Assembly: GCA_023444095.1 (NCBI GenBank)
Contig: JAEZRP010000022.1
Location: 248,001-312,000 of the forward strand
DNA from: Bacillota bacterium
Lineage (GTDB): Bacteria; Bacillota; Clostridia; Christensenellales; Aristaeellaceae
Length of the DNA stretch: 64,000 bases
Direction: 5' to 3'
Part shown: piece after piece, positions 18,051 to 26,871 of the stretch
Layout: each line of letters starts with the position of its first letter
How positions within the stretch are numbered: position 1 is the stretch's first letter
Notes under the pieces: model-generated
Database searches by the model: none
Seen by the model: only the letters and a program-made list of their open reading frames with translations
Told to the model about the DNA's origin: nothing
Translations under genes and position numbers: made by a program

Positions 18051-18163
18051 GAGTTTCGCGATGGGGAACCGAACAGCGTTCTTCCTTCCCAACCGGCAAC
18101 TCCGGCTGCCGATTGTCCGGGCATACCGACAAGCATTCCATCACCCAAGCGGAGGTTTACGAT

Positions 18164-19150
18164 ATGACAAAGGATCACGTGCTCGCCGCGCTTCTGCGGT
18201 CGGGCGGCTACGTCTCCGGCGAGGAGATGAGCGGGCGGCTGGGCGTGAGCCGCGCAGCCGTGAACGCGGCCGTGCAGGCGCTCCGGCGCGAGGGATACGA
18301 CATTCAGTCCTCGACGAACCGGGGCTACTTTCTCGCGGCGTCGCCCGACCGGATCGCGCCCGGCGCGCTGATGGCCCATCTGCCGGAGGGCCGGATCGAT
18401 CTGGTCGAGTGCCTCGAAACCGTCGATTCCACGAACGATTACCTGAAGACCCGCGCACAGTCCGGCGCGCCCGACGGGCTCGTCGCGGTCGCGAACGAGC
18501 AGACGCGCGGCAAGGGACGGCTGGGCCGTGCCTTCTCCTCCCCCGCCGACAAGGGCGTGTACCTTTCGATGCTCCTGCGCCCGGCGGGGGAACCCGCGGA
18601 CATCGCGAACATCACGGCGCTGGTGGCGGTCGCGATGGTCGAGGCGGTCGCGGCCGCGTCGGACGTGCGGCCCGGCATCAAGTGGGTCAACGACCTCGTC
18701 CTCGGCGGCAGGAAGCTGTGCGGCATCCTCACGGAGATGTCCATCGAGGGCGAGTCGGGCCGCGTCCAGCACGCGGTGGTCGGGATCGGCGTCAACGTGC
18801 GCGAGAAGGTGGAGGACTTCCCGCCCGAAATCCGGCACATCGCGGCCTCCCTCCGGATGGAAACCGGGCGGGAGATCGGCCGCGCGCGGCTCGCCGCCGA
18901 GATGATCCTGCGGCTCGACAAGCTGCGCGCCGACTGGCCGGAGAAACGATCCGACTACCTCGCCCCCTACCGCGCGGCGTGCGCGACCATCGGGCGGGAG
19001 ATCCGGTTCACCCTAAACGGCGCCGACCGGACGGGCGTGGCCGAGGACGTGGACGAGGCGTTCGGCCTCGTGACCCGCCTGTCCGACGGAAGCCGCGTCA
19101 CGCTCAAAAGCGGAGAGGTGAGCGTGCGGGGGCTGTACGGGTATGTGTGA
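18164..19150 (+). CDS. birA: Bifunctional biotin-protein ligase / biotin repressor
   Basis: A 328-aa group II ligase. The N-terminal winged helix (residues about 1-60, GEEMSGRLGVSRAAVNAAVQAL) binds DNA. The catalytic core has TRGKGRLGR for biotinyl-AMP, KWVNDLVL and CGILTE, and a C-terminal SH3-like domain follows. It joins biotin to carboxylases and represses biotin genes when biotin is ample. GGAGG lies 8 bases before the ATG. Two matching operators in the bioY-birA gap predict control of bioY and of itself. It abuts the convergent mannosidase gene with no gap. Confidence 0.95.
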   Translation: MTKDHVLAALLRSGGYVSGEEMSGRLGVSRAAVNAAVQALRREGYDIQSSTNRGYFLAASPDRIAPGALMAHLPEGRIDLVECLETVDSTNDYLKTRAQSGAPDGLVAVANEQTRGKGRLGRAFSSPADKGVYLSMLLRPAGEPADIANITALVAVAMVEAVAAASDVRPGIKWVNDLVLGGRKLCGILTEMSIEGESGRVQHAVVGIGVNVREKVEDFPPEIRHIAASLRMETGREIGRARLAAEMILRLDKLRADWPEKRSDYLAPYRAACATIGREIRFTLNGADRTGVAEDVDEAFGLVTRLSDGSRVTLKSGEVSVRGLYGYV

Positions 19151-21667
19151 TCACAGCACGGCGTGCCACACGGGCGATTTTGCGACGCCTTCGATCCGAA
19201 CCGTCTTTTCGCGGCCCGGCAGAAGATCGAAGTAGTTGTCCGAGAGCCGCAAATCCTCTTTGACGTGCACGCCGTGGAGGAAGACGCGGCTTCTCACTGT
19301 CACGAGGAGGTCGCCCCCCTCCCGCGCCTCGCGCACGACTTCCACCGCGCCGCCCGGAAGCCGCAAATCGCGCGTTTCGTGAAGCCTGAGAACCGCCGGT
19401 TCGCATTCGTCGCCTTCCGGGAGCACGCAGAACGCGCCGGAGAGATAATCCGCGTCGGGCAGCACCGCCTCCAGAAGCACCGTCCGCGCGCGCGCGGGCA
19501 GCACGAGGCTGACGGTCTCCAACCGCGTCTCGCCGCCGCCGAAGGGCACATAGCCCATCCGGGCGTCCATACGGATCTCCGACGCCGTGTCGTTGAGCCC
19601 TTGCAGCACGGCCCTGCCGCCGACCAGCCGCAGCGTGAGCTTCACGGGCGCGAACGCGCGCTTCACGCCGTAATAGGAGATTTTCCGCCTGAGGTAGTAG
19701 TCGACGATGGTCCAGCCGACCTCGCCCCAGGTGTCGTTGTACATCCAGAAGAGCGCGCCGGAGCAGAACTCCTTGAAGCGGATCGCCTCGAGCGAGTAGC
19801 CGAGCATCAGCGACTGTGTCATGCCCGCGTAGAGGATGTAATCGTCGAGGGCCAAATCCCGCACGGCGACCGGGTAGTGTTTCTCGATCCCCGCCGCGAC
19901 GGTGTGCTTTTCGAACGTGTTGTTGTGGTGATCCCACACCTCCCCGGCGCGGTCGATCTCGCGCCCGTCGAAATATTCCTCGATGGACGCGCGCGGGCAG
20001 GGACCGGGATAGCCGTACTCGGTCACGAACCGCGCGTTCACCCCGTCGTATCCGGCGGGATCGATGCGCTTTTCCATGTCCGAATTCATCATGAAATCGC
20101 CCCAGCAGTGCACGTCCCCCACCTCGTCCGCGTTTGGCGTCGCGCCGCCGTAGGGCGAGGAATTCCAGTACGGGATTTCGGGGCAGTGGTTGCGCACCGC
20201 GACCTTCGCAAGCTCGTTCGCCGTCAAAAGGCCGTACTGCTTCTCATAGGTCATCTCGACGTTGCGGCCCGGATTGTCCGCGGGATTGAAGCACCAGTGG
20301 TTCTCGTTGTTCCCGCACCAGAGGGCGAGGGACGCGTGGTTGCGCAGCCGCTTTGTCTGATATTCCATCTCGCGCTCCACCTCGCGCCGGAACCACTCGA
20401 GATGGTCGGGGTGCGTGCTGCACCCGAACATGAAGTCGTGCCAGATGAGGATGCCCGCGCGGTCGCACGCCTCGTAGAATCGGTCGGGCTCGTAGATGCC
20501 GCCGCCCCAAATGCGCAGCATGTTGAAATGCGCGCTCCGCGCCTCGGCGATCAGCGCCTCATACTTCTCCTTCGTCACGCGCGCGTAGATGGAATCGGCC
20601 GGAATCCAGTCGGCGCCCTTGCAGAAGATCGGGACGCCGTTTACGACGAGCGCAAACCGGCGCGTTCCCTCGCCCGTGCGCGCGGTATCCAGCGCGATTG
20701 TGCGGATGCCGTACAGAAACGGCGGGTATTCCGTCAGCGTGCCTTCGCAGGTCGCGCGGATCTCCACGCGATAGAGCGGCTGTTCGCCGCACCCGTTCGG
20801 CCACCACAGCCGCGCGCCGGGCACAAAGACCGCGATGTCGACGTAGTTGAGTCCAGAGGTCAGAAGAACGTCCCGTTTGACGATCGTCACGCCCGCCCCG
20901 CCTTCGAGAGAAAACCTGACCTCGATATCCGCGTCCCGCGTGGCGAAGATATGGAGCTGGTCGATTTCCAAAGTCACGTTCAGAAGCGCGCCCTCCGCGC
21001 TCATTTCGGCGGTCGCGACATGGACGCCCCGGATCGCAGTCCCGCGGTACGAGCGCAGAAACGCGCCCTTCACGATGCCACAGGTGATCGCCTTGGGGCC
21101 CCAGTCCCAGCCCACGACATAGGCGGGCTTCCGCAGAAACGCGCGCCTCAAATCGCCGCGCGCGGGCTTTCCGTGGGAAGCCTCCGTGGGAACCGCCCAG
21201 TTGACTTCCGAAAGGTCCGCGTCGGACACCCGCTCGAGCCCCGTCGTCATGCGCACGACAAGCTCGTTTTCCCCGGCGCGCACCCGGTCTTTGACGCCGC
21301 GCACGAAGGGATAAAACGCGCTCCTGTGCGCGCCGAGCCATTCGCCGTTCAGGAACACGTCCGCGCTCGCGTCCAGCGATTCCAGCGTCAGCTCGATCAC
21401 TTCCGCGTCAAGGTCGATCCCCTCGCCCGAAAACGCCCGCGCGAACCACCACGAGCGCCGCTCGATCCACTCCGCGTCGAAGCAGTAGTCCGCGAGCACC
21501 ACGTTCCTGATCCGCCCCGCCCGCTCGAGCGGCGTGTGCACGTCGCAGGGCAGTTCGCACTCCATCCATCCGGTTTCCGTCGCCATCACGCGTGAAAGGC
21601 TCTCGACGCCCCAGTCGAGCGGCGCTTCCAGAAGCCGCCAGCCTTCCCCAAGATTTATCTCCGCCAT
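19151..21667 (-). CDS. GH2 beta-mannosidase
   Basis: An 838-aa glycoside hydrolase family 2 enzyme with no signal peptide, so it acts on imported oligosaccharides. The acid/base is E455 (WCGNNENHW) and the nucleophile E550 (VTEYGYPG). An N-terminal sugar-binding domain carries SADVFLNGEWLG and the barrel carries MLRIWGGGIYEPDRFYEACD. These marks and the length fit beta-mannosidases more than beta-galactosidases, so it likely releases mannose from mannan or N-glycan fragments. The divergent AraC gene is its probable regulator. Confidence 0.9.
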   Translation of the reverse strand: MAEINLGEGWRLLEAPLDWGVESLSRVMATETGWMECELPCDVHTPLERAGRIRNVVLADYCFDAEWIERRSWWFARAFSGEGIDLDAEVIELTLESLDASADVFLNGEWLGAHRSAFYPFVRGVKDRVRAGENELVVRMTTGLERVSDADLSEVNWAVPTEASHGKPARGDLRRAFLRKPAYVVGWDWGPKAITCGIVKGAFLRSYRGTAIRGVHVATAEMSAEGALLNVTLEIDQLHIFATRDADIEVRFSLEGGAGVTIVKRDVLLTSGLNYVDIAVFVPGARLWWPNGCGEQPLYRVEIRATCEGTLTEYPPFLYGIRTIALDTARTGEGTRRFALVVNGVPIFCKGADWIPADSIYARVTKEKYEALIAEARSAHFNMLRIWGGGIYEPDRFYEACDRAGILIWHDFMFGCSTHPDHLEWFRREVEREMEYQTKRLRNHASLALWCGNNENHWCFNPADNPGRNVEMTYEKQYGLLTANELAKVAVRNHCPEIPYWNSSPYGGATPNADEVGDVHCWGDFMMNSDMEKRIDPAGYDGVNARFVTEYGYPGPCPRASIEEYFDGREIDRAGEVWDHHNNTFEKHTVAAGIEKHYPVAVRDLALDDYILYAGMTQSLMLGYSLEAIRFKEFCSGALFWMYNDTWGEVGWTIVDYYLRRKISYYGVKRAFAPVKLTLRLVGGRAVLQGLNDTASEIRMDARMGYVPFGGGETRLETVSLVLPARARTVLLEAVLPDADYLSGAFCVLPEGDECEPAVLRLHETRDLRLPGGAVEVVREAREGGDLLVTVRSRVFLHGVHVKEDLRLSDNYFDLLPGREKTVRIEGVAKSPVWHAVL

Positions 21668-21702
21668 GTGCCCATCCCCCGTCGTTCTTCCATTCTGTTG
21701 CG

Positions 21703-21708
21703 ATTATA
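21703..21708 (-). promoter_or_regulatory. Putative -10 for the mannosidase gene
   Basis: TATAAT on the minus strand, 36 bases before the ATG, with no recognisable -35. This fits a promoter that needs an activator such as the divergent AraC protein. Confidence 0.4.
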
Positions 21709-21720
21709 AACCCGGCGGCA

Positions 21721-21749
21721 TTGATTTTCTTGTCCCGAATTGATATAGT
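21721..21749 (+). promoter_or_regulatory. Promoter for the AraC-family gene
   Basis: TTGATT (21721-21726), 17 bp, TATAGT (21744-21749). The start is near 21756 and AAGGAGG follows at 21774. Confidence 0.6.
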
Positions 21750-21787
21750 AATTGTACTGTGTTGACCATGCGGAAGGAGGCGAATGC

Positions 21788-22630
21788 ATGATCCGCATCC
21801 GGTTCGAAGCCGCGTACCCCGGCGGGGGCGGAATCCGGCTCGACGAGCACCATTCGAACGCCATCGACTTCGCGCACGAGCACGACTTCTACGAGATCTT
21901 CGTCGTGACGGGCGGTCGCGTGCTACACGAATTCGGCGGCCGCGCGGAAAGCCTCCCGGCGGGCAGCGCGCGGTTCATCCGGCCGCGCGACGCGCACCGG
22001 TTCGATCTGGCCGATGGCGCGCCCTACGACTTTGTCAACATCCCCTTCACACCCGCCGCCTTCCGCGCCGCCATCGCGTATCTGGACGCCGCCGCGCGCG
22101 CGGAGGCGCTGTGCGCGCTCGAAAATCCGCCCGAGGCGACGCTCGACGCGGAGGCGCTTGCCGCCTTTGCGCGCGACGTGCGCGCGTGCGCCGAGGCGCA
22201 CGACCGGGACCGCGTTCTGCGCGCGCTGCTAGCGCGCCTTCTGGTCGAGCTCTTTTTCCGGCGGGAGGAAGCCCCCTCCCCCGCGCTCCCCGCGTGGCTG
22301 GACGCGCTGTTAAGGGAACTCAGGTACCCCGCAAACCTCCGGCGCGGGGTCGCGGGCCTGAAGGAGAGCGCCGGGCTTTCGCCCGCCTACCTCAGCCGCG
22401 CGTTCCGAAAATACCTGGGCGTCACGCCGACCGCGCACGTGAACCGGCTGCGCATTGACTACGCGAAGTACCTCCTCAAGTACACGAACCGCCCGGTTCT
22501 CGACATCGCGCTGGAGTGCGGCTTTGAGAACCTGAGCCACTTTTACCACCTGTTCGCGCGCGCGGAGAGCGACGCGCCCGCCGCCTTCCGGCGCTCCTTC
22601 CGCCGCCTGAGCGAGACGGGCGAAGGATAA
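21788..22630 (+). CDS. AraC-family transcriptional regulator
   Basis: A 280-aa regulator with an N-terminal cupin sensor (HEHDFYEIFVVTGGRVLHEFGG) and two C-terminal helix-turn-helix motifs (LKESAGLSPAYLSRAFRKYLG and DIALECGFENLSHFYHLF). The ATG at 21788 is 7 bases behind AAGGAGG. It is divergent from the GH2 gene across a 120-base gap and probably activates it in response to a mannose-containing sugar; the ligand is inferred from context only. Confidence 0.88.
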   Translation: MIRIRFEAAYPGGGGIRLDEHHSNAIDFAHEHDFYEIFVVTGGRVLHEFGGRAESLPAGSARFIRPRDAHRFDLADGAPYDFVNIPFTPAAFRAAIAYLDAAARAEALCALENPPEATLDAEALAAFARDVRACAEAHDRDRVLRALLARLLVELFFRREEAPSPALPAWLDALLRELRYPANLRRGVAGLKESAGLSPAYLSRAFRKYLGVTPTAHVNRLRIDYAKYLLKYTNRPVLDIALECGFENLSHFYHLFARAESDAPAAFRRSFRRLSETGEG

Positions 22631-22659
22631 AAAAACCGCCCGCCGAATCCCCGGCGGGC
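22629..22659 (-). terminator. Intrinsic terminator after the antiporter gene
   Basis: On the minus strand, an 8-bp GCCCGCCG stem (22638-22645 with 22652-22659) is followed by GGTTTTTTT. It may also stop the converging araC transcript. Confidence 0.8.
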
Positions 22660-22672
22660 AGTCGTTTGCCGC

Positions 22673-23908
22673 TTACGCGGCCTTTCTGAGCGGAACGAAA
22701 TCGGCGTCCGAGTGGTAGAGCTTCTGAAGCACGATGGGCGTCGCAAAGCTCGATACGATGATCAAAAGCACGATGAAAGGCATGATTGTGGTATCGATGA
22801 TGCCGAACTCCACGCCCTTCTGCGCGGTGACGAGCGCGACCTCCGCGCGCGCCATCATGCCGATGCCGACCTTCAGGGAGTCCTTGACGCTGTAGCGGCA
22901 AAGCATCGCCGCGCCGCCGCAGCCGACGATCTTACCCAGCAGACCCACGATGATGAACAGCGCGCCAAAGAGGAACAGGTGCGGGTTCATGCCGGAAAAA
23001 TTCGTGGTGATGCCGATGTTCCCGAAGAAGATCGGCACGAAAATCATGTAGCCGAGGATGTCTGCCTTGCGCCCGATGTAGCCGCTGCTGTTGTTGGTGG
23101 AGAGGATGAGGCCGACGATGTAGGCGCCGGTGATGTCCGCAATGCCGAACCAGCGGTCGCTCGCATAGGAGACGATGAAGCAGAACGCGAGCGAGAAGAT
23201 CGGAATGAGCCTGTGGTGCGGGAACTTGTTGTCGAGCGCGTGGAAGCCCTTCCCAGCGACGAACGCGAGCGCGCCGACGACCGCAAAGTAGATGAGCGTC
23301 TTCAGAACGACGATGCCGGGGCTGACGACCTCTCCCTCCCCCGATCCCTTGAGCGAAAGGACGAAGGACAGCACGATGATGCCGATGATGTCGTCGAGGA
23401 TCGCCGCCGCCACGATGGTGGTGCCGATCTTCGAGTTGAGCTTGCCGAGCTCGCGCAGCACAACGACCGAGATGCTGACGGAGGTGGCGGTGAGGATCGA
23501 GCCGTAGAACAGGCTCTTGAGGACGAGATCGCGGCTCATGCTGCTGAAGCCGCCGTCGTACGCCATCGCGACGACGAAGCCGAGCGCCATCGGGATAATG
23601 ACGCCCGCGAGCGTGATGATGACGACGGGACCGCCGACCGACTTGATGCGGTTGAGGTCGGTCTCAAGGCCCGCGGTAAACAGCATCAGGATCACGCCGA
23701 TTTCGCCGAAGTAGCCGAGGCCTTCGACGGTGTGGACGTTCAGGATCTGCTGATTCGGGACGTAATTAATGAGGCCCACGACGACGCCGGCCATAAGCAT
23801 GCCGACGACCGACGGAATCTTGAAACGCTCGCACAGCTTCATGAAGATTTTCGACAGCGCGAGCAGCAGCCCGATTGGCAGAAGCAGCTGATAATATTCC
23901 ATTCGCAT
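22673..23908 (-). CDS. CPA2 (Kef-type) cation:proton antiporter
   Basis: A 411-aa integral membrane protein with about 12 helices of the Na+/H+ exchanger fold. Marks are PSVVGMLMAGVVVG in helix 2, FTAGLETDLNRIKSVGG, and the ion-site region TIVAAAILDDIIGIIVLS with its two aspartates. It lacks the C-terminal TrkA/RCK domain of classical KefB/C. The ion (Na+ or K+) is not decided by the sequence. A GAGAGGG site fits the ATG at 23908 closely and an in-frame ATG at 23902 with better spacing. Confidence 0.9.
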   Translation of the reverse strand: MRMEYYQLLLPIGLLLALSKIFMKLCERFKIPSVVGMLMAGVVVGLINYVPNQQILNVHTVEGLGYFGEIGVILMLFTAGLETDLNRIKSVGGPVVIITLAGVIIPMALGFVVAMAYDGGFSSMSRDLVLKSLFYGSILTATSVSISVVVLRELGKLNSKIGTTIVAAAILDDIIGIIVLSFVLSLKGSGEGEVVSPGIVVLKTLIYFAVVGALAFVAGKGFHALDNKFPHHRLIPIFSLAFCFIVSYASDRWFGIADITGAYIVGLILSTNNSSGYIGRKADILGYMIFVPIFFGNIGITTNFSGMNPHLFLFGALFIIVGLLGKIVGCGGAAMLCRYSVKDSLKVGIGMMARAEVALVTAQKGVEFGIIDTTIMPFIVLLIIVSSFATPIVLQKLYHSDADFVPLRKAA

Positions 23909-24480
23909 ACCCTCTCACTTTATTTTTTACGATGAGTCATACGCATAGAGCACAGGTCAGATATCGGGGGGTGCCCGCTGTCGGCTTGATCTCTACGAAA
24001 TGTGCGGCGCGAAAGCGCCAGCGCGCGGCGGAGCGCCTCGTTCACGTCAGTGGCAATCCGCCCAAGAAATGATCCCCCCTCGTACAAATACGGTGTTCCC
24101 GGAACGTCCGGCGGCGCCTTCCATGCGGGCAAATTCCGCGCATGCGGTTTCAGAGTATACCCCTGCAAAATGATCTTTGGTATCTCACGCGTGTAAAAAT
24201 TGAGAGGTATATAGATTAACTGTCGAATCGAAAGCTTTTCGAGTGTAAATTGTTTGCGTGGATGGCCAGTCAGCTCCATGAAATCCGAAAGGACGCCGAC
24301 GCGATGCGGCATTGGCTTTCCAAACCCATGAAAGATTTCCGGTTAGAGAACGACAGGGGGCGAAAGCTGCTCGCCGCGTTCAGCCTTGGCGCACGAAAAG
24401 TACCCGCCAGAATGCAGGAAATGATGGGTCCATCTCGCGCGCGGGATCGGTAGATCAGGCGACCCGATTCCACAATTCAC
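23909..24480. other. Non-coding or decayed stretch before tRNA-Ser
   Basis: No gene I can support. A 130-codon minus-strand frame (24312-23920) and short plus-strand frames have no recognisable motif, no good ribosome binding site and mixed composition. It is probably old degraded sequence at the edge of the island. Confidence 0.5.
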
Positions 24481-24482
24481 GC

Positions 24483-24511
24483 TTGACATCAGGCATGTTA
24501 TGTTGTAAACT
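24483..24511 (+). promoter_or_regulatory. tRNA-Ser promoter
   Basis: TTGACA (24483-24488), 17 bp, TAAACT (24506-24511), ending 35 bases before the tRNA. Confidence 0.8.
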
Positions 24512-24546
24512 ATTAAGGCTGATCGTCCTCAGACGATCGCGGACAT

Positions 24547-24638
24547 GGAGAAGTATCGAAGTGGTCATAACGGCCCCGACTCGAAATCGGGTAAGCCCTT
24601 AGCCGGGCCCGTGGGTTCGAATCCCACCTTCTCCGCCA
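24547..24638 (+). tRNA. tRNA-Ser (anticodon CGA)
   Basis: Acceptor arms GGAGAAG (24547-24553) and CTTCTCC (24628-24634), discriminator G and an encoded CCA (24636-24638). The anticodon stem CCCGA/TCGGG encloses the loop CTCGAAA, with anticodon CGA at 24582-24584. There is a long class II variable arm, and the T loop is TTCGAAT. It reads the UCG serine codon. The DNA just downstream is AT-rich and foreign in character, a usual setting for islands beside tRNA genes. Confidence 0.95.
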
Positions 24639-24665
24639 TCTAAAGGGACATTCGTTCCGGAAAAA

Positions 24666-24698
24666 GACTCGCCAAATACGGCGGGTCTTTCTCTTTGC
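24666..24698 (+). terminator. Terminator of tRNA-Ser
   Basis: An 8-bp stem (24666-24673 with 24680-24687, one G-T pair) followed by TTTCTCTTT. Confidence 0.75.
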
Positions 24699-25249
24699 CT
24701 TCAAAATGCGGTTGGATAGGGCAGTCTTTCGGGAGGATTTGCAGGAGTACACGATTTGGCGTTCACGCACAAAATGGGAGCTGAAATAGCCTGCACTAAT
24801 GCGAGGAATGATGCACACACCCCTAGAATATGTAGGAAGGAATCTCCAAAATTGGGGGGGCTGGACTGGGTGCACCGTTACACGCCGCCAAAATGGTGCT
24901 TAGACTACTCATCTTTATTACACTTCTGGCCGCATTCCCGGCCCTCCACAGCCCTTTTCTGCTTCATGCTGTAGTGGGGTGCCTTTCGGGTTGGTGTATC
25001 CATCCCTGGCCGCTAGGTGCACCGTTATGCGATATCTAGATGACAATACCCGTTTATTATCCAGATATTCGTTTTTTTGTTGAATAAGCGCTTGAAGCCG
25101 TGCCTATGTGAGTGTATAATAATAAAGTGAAACGGCAGAGGAAACCTTTACGCTTCCGTACTAAAATTTCCGTAGACCTATGAATCATATACTAGTTGCC
25201 TTAGTATTTTGATCGATTCTGGCATCTTTATTGGAAGCGGGATGTTACA
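24699..25249. other. AT-richer intergenic stretch with a 12-bp direct repeat
   Basis: I see no gene. GGTGCACCGTTA occurs twice, at 24869-24880 and 25016-25027. The second half is AT-rich and carries the promoter of the next gene. Confidence 0.5.
25092..25120 (+). promoter_or_regulatory. Promoter for the AAA ATPase gene
   Basis: TTGAAG (25092-25097), 17 bp, TATAAT (25115-25120). This leaves a leader of about 120 bases before the ATG at 25250. Confidence 0.7.
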
Positions 25250-26791
25250 ATGAGTTATGCATCTTCTCAAGTGGACAAAGACAATTCCAATTGGTTCAAG
25301 AATGATAAAACCAGAAATTCATTAATTGGCATAAAAGTGACAAACGGTAATATTCGTGGCATCCTTCCTTGTGATGTAGAATTCAGGTATCCAATTTCGG
25401 CATTTGTAGGAGAGAATGGATCTGGGAAATCTACAATGTTGGCATTAGCAGCATGCGCTTTTCATAACACGGAAGATTTTCATCAATTTGCTAGAAAGAA
25501 GAGCTATTTTACATATGGAGATTTCTTTACTTTTTCACCAGAAGAGCGGGGACTACAGGGAATTGAAATAATCTACACTGTACGACAAGCGGACGAAGAC
25601 AAAACAAATAGGCGTTGGAAAAAACCTAGTGGTAAATGGAATGATTTTCATACTAGAATTCACAGAAACGTAGTCTATTTTGGCATTAATCGAATGGTCC
25701 CACCCTCCGAAAGTTCAGCTCATAGGTCTTATAGAAAACTGTTCGAGTCAGACTCAATTAGTTCTGATACTCTAGTAAAAATTAAAAATATGGTAGGGAA
25801 GGTTTTTAGTAAGAATTATTCTACTCTAAAGATTTATGTTCACAATGCGTATAGGTTATTTTTAGTTGAGCGTAACAATATCCCGTACTCTGGTTTCAAT
25901 ATGGGCGCCGGCGAAAATGCGGTTATTTCAATATTGCTTGAACTTCTTAACGCCGGACCCGGATCGTTAATGGTAATAGATGAAATTGAACTAGGGTTAC
26001 ACGTCAAAGCACAAAAGAAGTTTATTGAGGTGTTGAAAGAGATATGTTTGGCCAATAAGTGTCAGATAATATGTTCTACACATTCAGATATCGTATTAAA
26101 CGCACTCCCACCAGAGGGAAGATTTTTTATACAGAATCAATCAAATCAAACTGTTATCACACCAGAAATAAGTGCTAAATATGCGTTCGGGAAATTGGCG
26201 GGACAAAACTCTAATGAGTTGGACGTATTTGTAGAAGATGAAGTCGGCAAAGCAGTAATAGAAAATATAGTCCCCATGCGGATCAGAGAAAGAATTAAAA
26301 TATATGTAATCGGCTCTGATCAAGCGGTGCTGAAACAAATGGCCGCTCGATATCGCGAAGAAAAACTTAACTTTATTTCTTTCTTAGATGGTGATAAACG
26401 CAATAAGCGCGCAGAGCAGATTAAACAGATTAAAGACCATTTAGAAACGAGAATAGGTAATAACGATAGATTTTTGGGGATTATCCAGAGTAGGCTTTGC
26501 TATGTTCCTGGTGATACTTGGCCAGAATTGAGCATTATACAGTTTGTGCTTGGCGTTCAAAATAGGCAGGAGCTGTCAACGCGTTGGGATGTTGAAGTTG
26601 ATGAAATAACTTCATGCTTAGAGCAGGCTTTAGCTGCCGGAAAGCACAACGAGTTCCATTGTCTAGCTAATCTATTATCAATTGACGAATCAGCTGTTAC
26701 GAATGATTGTATCAAGTTTTTTAAGTCATCTTGTTCTGATATATGCACGCCTGCTTATGATCAACTCGATTATGTTCTTCGTTCTTTATGA
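25250..26791 (+). CDS. AAA-family ATPase with TOPRIM-like C-terminus (OLD-like), candidate defence gene
   Basis: A 513-aa protein in clearly AT-rich DNA unlike its neighbours, so it was probably acquired. Walker A is GENGSGKST (54-62), an ABC-like signature GAGEN is at 219-223, Walker B is VIDEIE with D244-E245, and the switch is STHSD (276-280). The C-terminal third has an acidic motif (E329, E331) and LDGD (D380, D382) placed like the TOPRIM metal site of OLD nucleases. Such proteins act in phage defence or DNA maintenance. No partner gene (UvrD helicase, reverse transcriptase, methylase) is adjacent. Nuclease activity is inference. Confidence 0.75.
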   Translation: MSYASSQVDKDNSNWFKNDKTRNSLIGIKVTNGNIRGILPCDVEFRYPISAFVGENGSGKSTMLALAACAFHNTEDFHQFARKKSYFTYGDFFTFSPEERGLQGIEIIYTVRQADEDKTNRRWKKPSGKWNDFHTRIHRNVVYFGINRMVPPSESSAHRSYRKLFESDSISSDTLVKIKNMVGKVFSKNYSTLKIYVHNAYRLFLVERNNIPYSGFNMGAGENAVISILLELLNAGPGSLMVIDEIELGLHVKAQKKFIEVLKEICLANKCQIICSTHSDIVLNALPPEGRFFIQNQSNQTVITPEISAKYAFGKLAGQNSNELDVFVEDEVGKAVIENIVPMRIRERIKIYVIGSDQAVLKQMAARYREEKLNFISFLDGDKRNKRAEQIKQIKDHLETRIGNNDRFLGIIQSRLCYVPGDTWPELSIIQFVLGVQNRQELSTRWDVEVDEITSCLEQALAAGKHNEFHCLANLLSIDESAVTNDCIKFFKSSCSDICTPAYDQLDYVLRSL

Positions 26792-26819
26792 ACACCAACT
26801 CAAAGTTTTGATAATAAAG

Positions 26820-26854
26820 AAAACGGCACATCCCACGATCGAATGTGCCGTTTT
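26820..26854 (+). terminator. Terminator hairpin after the ATPase gene (repeat copy A)
   Basis: A 12-bp perfect stem AAAACGGCACAT/ATGTGCCGTTTT with an 11-base loop. A near-identical hairpin is at 29029-29062. Confidence 0.8.
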
Positions 26855-26871
26855 AATAGGCCCTCGCCTTA

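Noticed and set aside
19163..21595. An 810-codon open frame opposite the GH2 gene
   Set aside because: Antisense shadow; the GH2 frame has both catalytic glutamates and conserved domains.
24513..24875. Minus-strand frame across tRNA-Ser
   Set aside because: It reads through the tRNA gene and is a known type of annotation artefact.
25250..26791. Retron or PARIS system
   Set aside because: No reverse transcriptase, msr/msd-like RNA or AriB-like partner lies next to the ATPase gene.
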